A stretch of DNA of 5,619 nt from an uncultured Eubacteriales bacterium (lineage in GTDB: Bacteria > Bacillota_A > Clostridia > Lachnospirales > Lachnospiraceae): positions 1-5,619 of the forward strand of contig CADCPV010000406.1 of assembly GCA_902803345.1 (NCBI GenBank), read 5' to 3'. Positions 1-5,485 of this stretch are shown piece by piece (the first letter of the stretch is position 1; each line of letters begins with the position of its first letter). The notes under the pieces were generated by a model. That model saw nothing but the letters and a program-made list of their open reading frames with translations, was not told the origin of the DNA and searched no databases. The position numbers and the translations under genes were made by a program.

Positions 1-39
1 AATTGACCCACCAGGAACCTGTCCCCAACTGGGTCAATT
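1..39. repeat. REP-like palindromic element at the 3' end of the second ABC gene
   Basis: A perfect 10-base inverted repeat (AATTGACCCA at 1-10, TGGGTCAATT at 30-39) encloses a 19-base loop that holds a smaller palindrome, CAGG-AA-CCTG, at 12-21. Read on the minus strand, positions 25 to 1 match 5410-5434 at 21 of 25 bases, including the shared core GGGACAGGT and the block GTGGGTCA. The right arm overlaps the TAA stop of the ABC gene at 38-40. It could act as an mRNA-end hairpin. No T-tract can be judged, because the window ends at the left arm. Short intergenic palindromes of this kind are known as REP elements and are often linked to RAYT transposases. Membership of such a family is inferred. 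Confidence 0.7.
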
Positions 40-1909
40 ATGCATACCACTGTGCCTGGGCGTTCCAGAGCTGTGCATACTTTCCTCCAGCGTCTGAGAG
101 CAGCGACTCGTGCGTGCCGTTCTGGATGATGGAGCCGTCCGAGAAGACGGCAATCTCGTCGCAGAAACGGCAGGAACTTAGACGATGACTGATGAATACG
201 GTTGTCCGGTCCTCTGCGATTTCGTCGAATTTCGAGTAAACTTCCGCTTCCGCCACCGGATCCAGAGCGGCTGTTGGTTCGTCGAGGATCATAAATGGCG
301 CATCCTTGTAGATGGCGCGCGCGATCGCGATCTTCTGCGACTCTCCGCCCGAGAAATCCACGCCCGAAGCATCGTAATCCTTCGTGATGAAGCTGTCAAG
401 TCCATCCGGGAGTTCTGAGAGCCGCTCCGAAAAGCCGGCCCGGGAAAGCGCATCCTCTGCGCGTTTCCGATCATAATCACTGCCCGATGCGACGGCTTCC
501 CCAAGCCTGAATGCCGGCAGGCAGAAATCCTGGAACACGACCGAAAATACGGAAAGATACTCGCGGTAATCATACTTCCGGATATCGATGCCGTTCAGGA
601 GAATCTCCCCCTCCGTCGGATCATAGAGCCGCGCAAGGAGTTTAATAAAAGTGGTCTTTCCGGAGCCGTTTTCGCCGACAATTGCAAGACGTCTTCCGAT
701 CCGGAAGCTGTAGTTTACGTTCCGAAGCGCATAGGTGTCGCTCCCCGGATACCGGAAAGAAACATTCCGGAACTCAATCTCGTAATTGCGGTCCCGGCGC
801 TTTTCGATCGTAAGACTTCCCTGATACATCGGGTCCGGGAGATCCAGGAATTCAAAGTTTTTCTTCAGGAACCAGGCATTCGCACGTGATTCGCCGATGA
901 TGCCGCCGCTCTCCGCGAGTCCTGCGAAAAGTTTGACGGCTGCAGCAATATACTGCGTGACAAGTCCGACACCAAACGCGCCGCCGAGAGCCTTTAAGCC
1001 CACAAAAGCCGCAATCAGTCCGGTGAGAAGCACCGAAAGCGCCGATGCAACTGCAAGAGAAATCCCGACCTTTCCGCGTGCTTTTACCGCAAACGGTCCC
1101 TGCGAGCTGAAAGTTCCCGTCTTATCGGACGCAAAGCGGTCTGAAAAAGCGACCTGTTGATAGAGCCGAAGATCCGCATCCGCATGGCTGTAGAGCGCAA
1201 GATACAGAAAATGTCCGAAGAGCCGGTTCCCGGCCGAATGTTCATCCGCATTTTCGTACCAGTAGTTTTCCGCCCAAACGGTGATGCTCTGGGACACGAA
1301 GGCAAATGCCGCGAAAAGAAGAAGCACAGCCGCCGCAAACAGCGGATGATTCAGGAAACGAAGCGGCGAGCTCTCCGAGACCTTTGCCGTAAACAGCGAA
1401 ACCGTCAGAATGATACCGCCGAGCATCGTGACAAGAGACCGGAGCATTTTGACGAAACCATCCATTGAGCGGATAAAACCGTAGCCGCCGCCGTTAGTAT
1501 ACTGCCGGAGCTCCGAGAGAAGCGCCTGCGTTTTCGGGTCGTCCGCGACAACAAAGTCGGCTGACAGAAGCTTTTCCTGCCAGATCCGGATTGTTTCGAC
1601 ATAAGTGCCTTCATCATAATAGACGCTCATAAAACGCTTCAGTGCAATTGAGATAAAGGTCCCGAGCGCCGTTACAAAAAGCGTCAGAATGACAAGCGTC
1701 CGGATTTCCGGAACCGGCGCGTCCTCTGTAAGTGCCGTAATGATCCGTGCCGAAAACCAGACCGGGATGTAGACGAAGCCTGCATTCCATACAGTTGAAA
1801 GGATCACGGAAAGCACCATTTTGGGTGATTTTCTGTACAAAAGGCGCAGCATCCGAATGTATAGGGAAATGGTTTCCCGGAGGCTGACCTTCTTTTCCTT
1901 ATCGGACAT
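38..1909 (-). CDS. ABC exporter half-transporter (membrane domain plus ATPase), second of pair
   Basis: A 623-residue half-transporter of the MdlB/type IV exporter class, acting in the cytoplasmic membrane and using ATP to export an unknown substrate, probably as a heterodimer with the product of the gene just upstream. About six hydrophobic segments lie near residues 32-56, 70-91, 155-174, 187-208, 283-303 and 305-330. The C-terminal ATPase has Walker A GENGSGKT (412-419), Q-loop Gln460, signature SGGES (520-524), Walker B ILDEP with Asp543 and catalytic Glu544, a D-loop ALD, and the H-loop His575. The length is usual for the family and nothing is missing. The frame extends upstream to an ATG at 1963, but the ATG at 1909 follows a near-perfect Shine-Dalgarno and is preferred. 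It overlaps the upstream gene by 11 bases, so the two are probably translationally coupled. The stop codon lies inside a palindromic repeat. Substrate is not assignable; multidrug, peptide or lipid export are all possible. Confidence 0.95.
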   Translation of the reverse strand: MSDKEKKVSLRETISLYIRMLRLLYRKSPKMVLSVILSTVWNAGFVYIPVWFSARIITALTEDAPVPEIRTLVILTLFVTALGTFISIALKRFMSVYYDEGTYVETIRIWQEKLLSADFVVADDPKTQALLSELRQYTNGGGYGFIRSMDGFVKMLRSLVTMLGGIILTVSLFTAKVSESSPLRFLNHPLFAAAVLLLFAAFAFVSQSITVWAENYWYENADEHSAGNRLFGHFLYLALYSHADADLRLYQQVAFSDRFASDKTGTFSSQGPFAVKARGKVGISLAVASALSVLLTGLIAAFVGLKALGGAFGVGLVTQYIAAAVKLFAGLAESGGIIGESRANAWFLKKNFEFLDLPDPMYQGSLTIEKRRDRNYEIEFRNVSFRYPGSDTYALRNVNYSFRIGRRLAIVGENGSGKTTFIKLLARLYDPTEGEILLNGIDIRKYDYREYLSVFSVVFQDFCLPAFRLGEAVASGSDYDRKRAEDALSRAGFSERLSELPDGLDSFITKDYDASGVDFSGGESQKIAIARAIYKDAPFMILDEPTAALDPVAEAEVYSKFDEIAEDRTTVFISHRLSSCRFCDEIAVFSDGSIIQNGTHESLLSDAGGKYAQLWNAQAQWYA

Positions 1910-3734
1910 CCGGATCACCCCCTTCCGACGCATCTTCCTGGTAGTATTTTGCCTGAACTTCAAAGAGTTCCGCGTAAATCCCGCCTTTCTTTATGAGTTC
2001 TTCGTGCGTTCCTTCCTCCGCAATCTTTCCGTCCGCAATCATCAGAATCCGGTCACAGAAACGGGTCGAAGCAAGCCGGTGGGAAATGAACAGGGAAGAC
2101 TTTCCCTTCGTAAATTCGCCGTATTTCCGGTAAATATCTTCTTCCGCCAAAGGATCCAGCGCTGCCGTCGGCTCGTCTAAAAACACGAATGGCGCATCCT
2201 TGTACAGCGCCCGTGCAAGGATCAGCCGCTGCGTCTCACCGCCCGAAAACTCGACGGCATCCGGATAGACTGTCCGGTTCAGAAGGCTCCGCTCCTTTTC
2301 CGGGAGCGAATTGATTTTCTCTGAAAGTCCCGCATCGGAAACACATTTCCAAAGCTTCTCCTGATCAATCGTCCCCGTCGTCTGGGCGATATTTTCCGCA
2401 ATTGACAGCCCCAGAATGTTGAACTCCTGGAACACCGCTGAAAACAGGTCATAATACTTTTCCCGGTTGTACTTCCGGATGTCAGTTCCGTTCAGGGTAA
2501 CCGTACCTTCCGTCGGATCCAGGAAGCCTGACAAAAGCTTTACGAGCGTCGTCTTCCCGGCACCGTTTAAACCCACGACCGCAAGCTTCTCACCCGGGCG
2601 AAGACACAGAGAAATGTCGTGAAGCGTATCCTCTGCGGCATCCGGATAGCGGTAGGAAACATGCGAAAGCTCAATTGTATACTCGGCTGACTTCGGAATC
2701 TCCTCCCCGTTCTCAAATCGGAAGGGCTCCGGAAACTCCAGAAACTCCCGCACCTGCGACAGGTTCAGGCTGTGCCGGTTCAGCGTAATCAGGTTCTCCG
2801 CGATGCCGCTGACAAAGGCTGCAAAGCCGTCAATCGCCGTGAAAAGAAGCAGGAAAGAGGCAATGTCCAGGTTTCCCACGAGCACCTGGCGAACCAGGTA
2901 TGCGTAGGCAAGACCGTTCCGAAGGAAAGTCAGCACGAGATCCAGTACACCCGCTAAAAGCTCCCGTCCGGAGGCCTTCCGGTGAAAATCATAAATGCTC
3001 TGAAGCGCTTTTTCCGAAAGCTCCGCGATCCAGGGCTTCAGGCCGAAAATCCGGATATCCTTCATCATCCGCGGCGCCACAACGTCGCCGTACTCCATCA
3101 GATAGAATACTTTTTTCTCTTCCTTTATCAACGCGTCCCGGTTTTTGTAACGGTACTGCGAGAGGCGGCTGCCGCAGAAGAACACCGCAAGGGACAGCGC
3201 CGTAAGAAGGATCGGAATCCAGAAGGGCAGGCGCTCCATCAGGAGCAGGTAAACGATAAAGCCAAGAAGATTCCGTAAAAAGAGCTCCAGATTCTTCCAG
3301 ACAGCCTCCGTGGAGCCCTGGTTCGAGTTTGTCTGTGCCACGGTATGTTCTTTCAGCTTCAGGAAACGTTCATCCAGAAGGTTGGAAAAAGAAGTCCCGG
3401 CGCATTTCCGGTTCGCGCGCGCCGTGATTCCGACGCGCACTGTGATGCGCGGGAACAGCTGGTTTGCTTCCAGGTAACGGTTCAGCGCTGCCGGCACGAG
3501 CATTGCCGCGACAAACAGCGCGATCGTGACCGCAAGTTCACCGATACTCCCCTGTTTCTCCAGCACTCGGATCACCGCCGGAACAAAAAGCATCCCCGCT
3601 GTCTGCTGCCAGACTGCCGTCACCGAAAGCCCCGCCACTGTCAGCGGCACTTTCAGCTCCCGCTCTTCTTTCGAGAGCCGGAGCATCCAGGCGGTATTCT
3701 GCAGCAGATTGTATTTTGGCTTTTCTTTATTCAC
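1899..3734 (-). CDS. ABC exporter half-transporter (membrane domain plus ATPase), first of pair
   Basis: A 611-residue membrane ABC half-exporter, probable partner of the next gene. Hydrophobic segments lie near residues 30-56, 66-85, 152-170, 171-190, 257-285 and 288-313. The ATPase carries Walker A GLNGAGKT (388-395), Q-loop Gln436, signature SGGET (497-501), Walker B with Asp520 and catalytic Glu521, and H-loop His552. The two ATPase domains share unusual wording, for example HRL-x-S-x-RFCD after the H-loop histidine and a DPTEG...LNG-x-DIRKY stretch, so the pair probably arose by duplication. The frame stays open upstream to 4097 without a stop, but that part runs through repeats and the antisense of the kinase. 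The GTG at 3734 has AGGAGG 7 bases before it and the exporter homology begins there. It lies 226 bases after the kinase stop, the only sizeable gap in the module. Substrate unknown. Confidence 0.94.
   Translation of the reverse strand: MNKEKPKYNLLQNTAWMLRLSKEERELKVPLTVAGLSVTAVWQQTAGMLFVPAVIRVLEKQGSIGELAVTIALFVAAMLVPAALNRYLEANQLFPRITVRVGITARANRKCAGTSFSNLLDERFLKLKEHTVAQTNSNQGSTEAVWKNLELFLRNLLGFIVYLLLMERLPFWIPILLTALSLAVFFCGSRLSQYRYKNRDALIKEEKKVFYLMEYGDVVAPRMMKDIRIFGLKPWIAELSEKALQSIYDFHRKASGRELLAGVLDLVLTFLRNGLAYAYLVRQVLVGNLDIASFLLLFTAIDGFAAFVSGIAENLITLNRHSLNLSQVREFLEFPEPFRFENGEEIPKSAEYTIELSHVSYRYPDAAEDTLHDISLCLRPGEKLAVVGLNGAGKTTLVKLLSGFLDPTEGTVTLNGTDIRKYNREKYYDLFSAVFQEFNILGLSIAENIAQTTGTIDQEKLWKCVSDAGLSEKINSLPEKERSLLNRTVYPDAVEFSGGETQRLILARALYKDAPFVFLDEPTAALDPLAEEDIYRKYGEFTKGKSSLFISHRLASTRFCDRILMIADGKIAEEGTHEELIKKGGIYAELFEVQAKYYQEDASEGGDPDVR
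1914..1924 (-). promoter_or_regulatory. Ribosome binding site deciding the start at 1909
   Basis: The minus strand reads AAGGGGGTGAT, differing at one base from the full anti-16S complement AAGGAGGTGAT. The GGGGG core sits 8 bases before the ATG at 1909. It lies inside the last codons of the upstream ABC gene, which suits coupled translation. This is the reason for rejecting the longer upstream start at 1963. Confidence 0.75.
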
Positions 3735-3741
3735 AAAACCG

Positions 3742-3747
3742 CCTCCT
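3742..3747 (-). promoter_or_regulatory. Ribosome binding site deciding the GTG start at 3734
   Basis: The minus strand reads AAAGGAGGC with the core AGGAGG at 3742-3747, followed by a 7-base spacer and the GTG codon. This is a consensus site at an ideal distance. It fixes the start despite the open frame that continues far upstream. Confidence 0.85.
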
Positions 3748-3762
3748 TTCCATGATGGAGGA

Positions 3763-3768
3763 AGTGTA
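3763..3768 (-). promoter_or_regulatory. Possible extended -10 promoter before the ABC pair
   Basis: On the minus strand the sequence TGC-TACACT resembles an extended -10 box (TGN followed by TATAAT, four of six). No convincing -35 hexamer lies 16-18 bases upstream. Transcription from here would begin about 15-20 bases before the ribosome binding site of the first ABC gene and would let the transporters be expressed apart from the two-component genes. Weak evidence; read-through from the regulator promoter is the alternative. Confidence 0.3.
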
Positions 3769-3789
3769 GCACAAAACCGCAGAGACTGA

Positions 3790-3815
3790 GCTTTTCGGGG
3801 ACGAAAGGCCTTTTT
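3790..3815 (+). terminator. Possible rho-independent terminator pointing to the right
   Basis: An 8-base stem (3790-3797 with 3802-3809, one G-T pair) closes a GGGA tetraloop of the GNRA type and is followed by C and TTTTT at 3811-3815. The form is right for an intrinsic terminator on the plus strand, but no plus-strand gene ends here. It may block antisense transcription entering from the ABC side, or be chance. On the minus strand there is no T-tract after the hairpin. Confidence 0.3.
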
Positions 3816-3823
3816 GGGGGGAT

Positions 3824-3848
3824 GACAGGTAAATCCCGGAGGCGAGTT
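3824..3848 (+). repeat. Direct repeat copy 1 in the kinase-transporter gap
   Basis: The 25 bases here match 3931-3954 with one mismatch and one single-base gap (core GACAGGTAA...CCCG...AGGCGAGTT). The first nine bases, GACAGGTAA, are also exactly complementary to 3890-3898, so this copy can form a stem with the inverted copy between the two direct repeats. Confidence 0.75.
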
Positions 3849-3888
3849 CCGAAAACGCTTCGATGTAAGTATACCCGAGCCGAGGGTT

Positions 3889-3940
3889 ATTACCTGTCTT
3901 CTGAGGCGACCTGGAACCGTCGCCGAGGGGGACAGGTAAT
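3889..3940. repeat. Structured palindromic element with nested stems
   Basis: The outer arms ATTACCTGTC (3889-3898) and GACAGGTAAT (3931-3940) are perfect 10-base inverted repeats. Inside, GGCGAC (3905-3910) and GTCGCC (3919-3924) form a perfect 6-base stem around the loop CTGGAACC. The linking bases mostly form G-T wobbles. The segment 3908-3952 is repeated in inverted orientation at 5441-5485 (40 of 46 aligned columns). This is a REP-like element; no coding function is seen. Confidence 0.7.
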
Positions 3941-3954
3941 CCCGCAGGCGAGTT
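3931..3954 (+). repeat. Direct repeat copy 2 in the kinase-transporter gap
   Basis: This is the second copy of the 24-25 base direct repeat (see 3824-3848). Its first ten bases form the right arm of the nested palindrome and its CCCGCAGG block (3941-3948) is complementary to the last codons of the kinase gene at 3966-3973. It ends seven bases before the kinase stop codon. Confidence 0.75.
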
Positions 3955-3974
3955 AATCCGCTACTCCTGCGGGA
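3940..3974 (-). other. GC-rich hairpin spanning the kinase stop codon
   Basis: A 9-base perfect inverted repeat (TCCCGCAGG at 3940-3948, CCTGCGGGA at 3966-3974) encloses a 17-base loop that contains the TAG stop codon of the kinase at 3961-3963. In the transcript this would place translation termination within a hairpin just ahead of the repeat-rich gap. There is no T-tract, so it is not a standard terminator. It may affect mRNA stability or partial read-through (inference). Confidence 0.45.
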
Positions 3975-4632
3975 GGAGAACCTCGGTTGTAAAGGCCCCC
4001 TCCTCGGAGTTTCGGGAGAGGTAACCGCCGTTTTCGGCGACGATCGTGTCAATCCGGATAAGCCCGTAGCCGTGGCCGCTCCCTTTGGATGAGGCAAAGC
4101 GCCCGCTGCTTTTCCGGAGCTTCCCGCCGGCTGTGAAATTCGTAAAATGAATATACAGCTGACTCCCTTTCATGTCCATATAGACGCGGATCAGCCGCTT
4201 TTCCTCCGGCAGTTCCATTGAAGCGTCGATTGCATTGTCGAATAGATTTCCGAGGATCACGCACAGATCCACTTCAGAAATCTTCAGTTTATAGGGAATC
4301 TGCGCATCCGCCTGCACCGTAATCCCCTTGCTTCGGGCGAGGGAAATCTTGCTGTTCAGGATCGCGTCCGTCATCGCATTTCCGGTCTTGATCACCGGTT
4401 CAACCGTCGCAAGATCTGTATCCAGTGCATCTAAATACCGCCGGATCGCCTCCAGATCCCCCTCCGCCGCATAAGCCTTCATGCTCTGGATATGGCTTCG
4501 AAAATCATGGCGCCAGCCGCGCATCTGATGATACATCGTATCCACTTCCTGAAAGTGGGTCTGAAGAAGTTCCCGCTGGTAGTGTTCCAGCTGCTTATCT
4601 GCCCGAATTCTTCGGAAAGCCGGTTTTTTCAT
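3961..4632 (-). CDS. Short GHKL-type sensor histidine kinase without membrane sensor
   Basis: A 223-residue histidine kinase of the AgrC-like GHKL class, expected to autophosphorylate and pass phosphate to the response regulator encoded just upstream. An N-terminal, charged, probably coiled-coil stretch (about 1-38) leads to the dimerisation and phosphoacceptor motif MRGWRHDFRSHIQ, with His42 the likely phosphate site. The ATPase domain follows: the N-box is VILGNLFDNAIDAS (Asn129, Asn133) and the G-box is KGSGHGYGLIRI (183-194). No signal peptide or transmembrane segment is present, whereas the classical AgrC kinases carry about six membrane helices. The gene appears intact, not cut: its ATG overlaps the TGA of the regulator as ATGA, and no good Shine-Dalgarno is placed before it, so translation probably depends on coupling. 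The sensed signal is unknown. Confidence 0.93.
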   Translation of the reverse strand: MKKPAFRRIRADKQLEHYQRELLQTHFQEVDTMYHQMRGWRHDFRSHIQSMKAYAAEGDLEAIRRYLDALDTDLATVEPVIKTGNAMTDAILNSKISLARSKGITVQADAQIPYKLKISEVDLCVILGNLFDNAIDASMELPEEKRLIRVYMDMKGSQLYIHFTNFTAGGKLRKSSGRFASSKGSGHGYGLIRIDTIVAENGGYLSRNSEEGAFTTEVLLPQE

Positions 4633-5333
4633 AGCCTTTTAATCAGCTCCCTGTTCAGTTCATCATATTTTCCGCCCGGAAGATCCAGCCCGGTTCCGTC
4701 CCGAAGCATAATCTGATCATGGCTCACCCGGCTGACTTCGGTCAGGTTCAGCAGAAGCGAGCGCGAAACCCGGTAGAAGCGCTCATCCGCGAGCTCCTGT
4801 TCCAATTCCCCGAGCGGCTTTTTGACGGTATACGAGCCGCTTTTCGTGTGCACGGTGCTGTAATTCCGGTACACCTCCACGTACTGAATCGCCCGGAGCG
4901 GCACCAGATTCACTTCTCCTGCGTATTCAAGTGCAATCATCCGCTCGTTTGTCCGAAACTTCAGGGCTGCCCGCTCCAGGACCTCCGACAGTTTCTCGGC
5001 CCTGACCGGTTTCAGCAGGTAATGCAGCGCCTCCACCTCATAGCCTTCCGCAATATAGTCGGAATAACCGCTGATGAAAACGATCTGTACCGCCGGATTC
5101 TCGCTGCGGATCCTCTTCGCAAGGCTGACGCCGTCAATCTGTCCCATTTCAATATCCAGGAGAAGGATCGCAAAATCCTTCTCCTCCTCATAGTGAAACA
5201 GGAAGGCTTCCGCAGAGGGGAAACTCTGAATCCCAACGCTTTCCCCGGACGCCTCCGCCCAGTTTCTGACCAGTTTTTCGATATACCTGCGGTCTTCTTC
5301 GCTGTCATCACACAACGCAATTTTCAGCTGCAT
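4629..5333 (-). CDS. LytTR-family response regulator (AgrA/LytR type)
   Basis: A 234-residue cytoplasmic transcription regulator. The receiver domain (about 1-122) shows the acidic pair Asp9-Asp10, the phosphorylation site Asp60 in LLLDIEM, Ser88 in FISGYSDY and Lys108 in LLKPV, which are the full set of conserved receiver positions. The LytTR DNA-binding domain (about 130-232) is recognised by the VEVYRNYSTVHT strand region and by FYRVSRSLLLNLTEV near 187-200. The length is normal for the family. The frame is open 30 codons further upstream, but that part crosses the promoter; the ATG at 5333 has AAGGGAG 7 bases before it. It is first in the module and translationally coupled to the kinase. 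Members of this family bind paired imperfect direct repeats; no convincing AgrA-like or other operator was found by eye upstream of this gene or in the gap before the ABC genes. Confidence 0.95.
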   Translation of the reverse strand: MQLKIALCDDSEEDRRYIEKLVRNWAEASGESVGIQSFPSAEAFLFHYEEEKDFAILLLDIEMGQIDGVSLAKRIRSENPAVQIVFISGYSDYIAEGYEVEALHYLLKPVRAEKLSEVLERAALKFRTNERMIALEYAGEVNLVPLRAIQYVEVYRNYSTVHTKSGSYTVKKPLGELEQELADERFYRVSRSLLLNLTEVSRVSHDQIMLRDGTGLDLPGGKYDELNRELIKRL

Positions 5334-5340
5334 CGATCTG

Positions 5341-5347
5341 CTCCCTT
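5341..5347 (-). promoter_or_regulatory. Ribosome binding site deciding the regulator start
   Basis: The minus strand reads AAGGGAG, 7 bases before the ATG at 5333. It lies about 10 bases downstream of the expected transcription start, which excludes the longer upstream reading of the frame. Confidence 0.7.
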
Positions 5348-5363
5348 CTGTCGTGTCAGCGGT

Positions 5364-5392
5364 ATCATACCATAATTTCCGGGAGATGTAAA
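5364..5392 (-). promoter_or_regulatory. Sigma-A type promoter of the four-gene module
   Basis: On the minus strand the -35 box TTTACA (5387-5392) is separated by exactly 17 bases from the -10 box TATGAT (5364-5369), which is preceded by TGG, an extended -10. Each hexamer matches the consensus at five of six positions. Transcription should start near 5357, giving a leader of roughly 24 bases. The -35 box lies only 17 bases from the flanking repeat at 5410-5434. Confidence 0.75.
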
Positions 5393-5409
5393 TGCGGGTG
5401 ATCCATTCA

Positions 5410-5434
5410 GGGACAGGTACCAAGTGGGTCAGTT
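5410..5434 (+). repeat. Right-hand copy of the flanking inverted repeat
   Basis: Twenty-five bases starting GGGACAGGT and containing GTGGGTCA match the minus strand of 1-25 at 21 positions. The two copies therefore face each other across the whole four-gene module. The block GGGTC (5426-5430) can also pair with GACCC (5437-5441) around a 6-base loop. Confidence 0.65.
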
Positions 5435-5440
5435 CCGACC

Positions 5441-5485
5441 CTCGCCTGCGAGATAGATGTCCCCCTTCGGTGACGGTTCCAGGTC
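5441..5485 (-). repeat. Inverted second copy of the structured 45-base repeat
   Basis: Read on the minus strand, this segment matches 3908-3952: 40 of 46 aligned columns are identical, with four mismatches and one single-base gap on each side. A short palindrome CTCGC-CT-GCGAG (5441-5452) lies at one end. The CTGGAACC loop is kept, closed by a TGAC/GTCA stem when the next base, 5486, is included. The copy ends just where the TnpV-like reading frame begins. Confidence 0.7.

Noticed and set aside
3727..3753. Eight-codon minus-strand frame overlapping the ABC ribosome binding site, as a leader peptide
   Set aside because: It has no ribosome binding site of its own and no regulatory codon run; chance is the simpler explanation.
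3824..3954. A CRISPR-like array
   Set aside because: There are only two direct copies and one inverted copy with unequal spacing, and no cas genes; the units are palindromic elements.
3822..3956. A 44-codon plus-strand reading frame in the kinase-transporter gap
   Set aside because: It consists almost wholly of the repeat units, is arginine-rich, has no spaced ribosome binding site, and follows a terminator-like hairpin. No support as a gene or peptide.
3735..3960. LytTR/AgrA-type operator (paired direct repeats) or an AgrD-like peptide gene
   Set aside because: No pair of 9-10 base TACNGTTNNG-like repeats and no minus-strand peptide frame with a start, leader and cysteine core could be found.
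3735..4097. Open frame extending the first ABC gene by 121 codons upstream
   Set aside because: It runs through repeats and antisense to the kinase gene, is rich in Pro, Arg and Ser without family similarity, and a consensus Shine-Dalgarno sits before the GTG at 3734.
4719..5375. A 218-codon plus-strand frame opposite the response regulator
   Set aside because: It is the antisense shadow of a clearly recognised LytTR regulator; its composition is not that of a known family. The same applies to the other antisense frames across the ABC and kinase genes.
5334..5423. Longer start for the response regulator
   Set aside because: The extra 30 codons cross the promoter boxes and the flanking repeat; receiver domains start as MxLKIALCDD, which matches the ATG at 5333.
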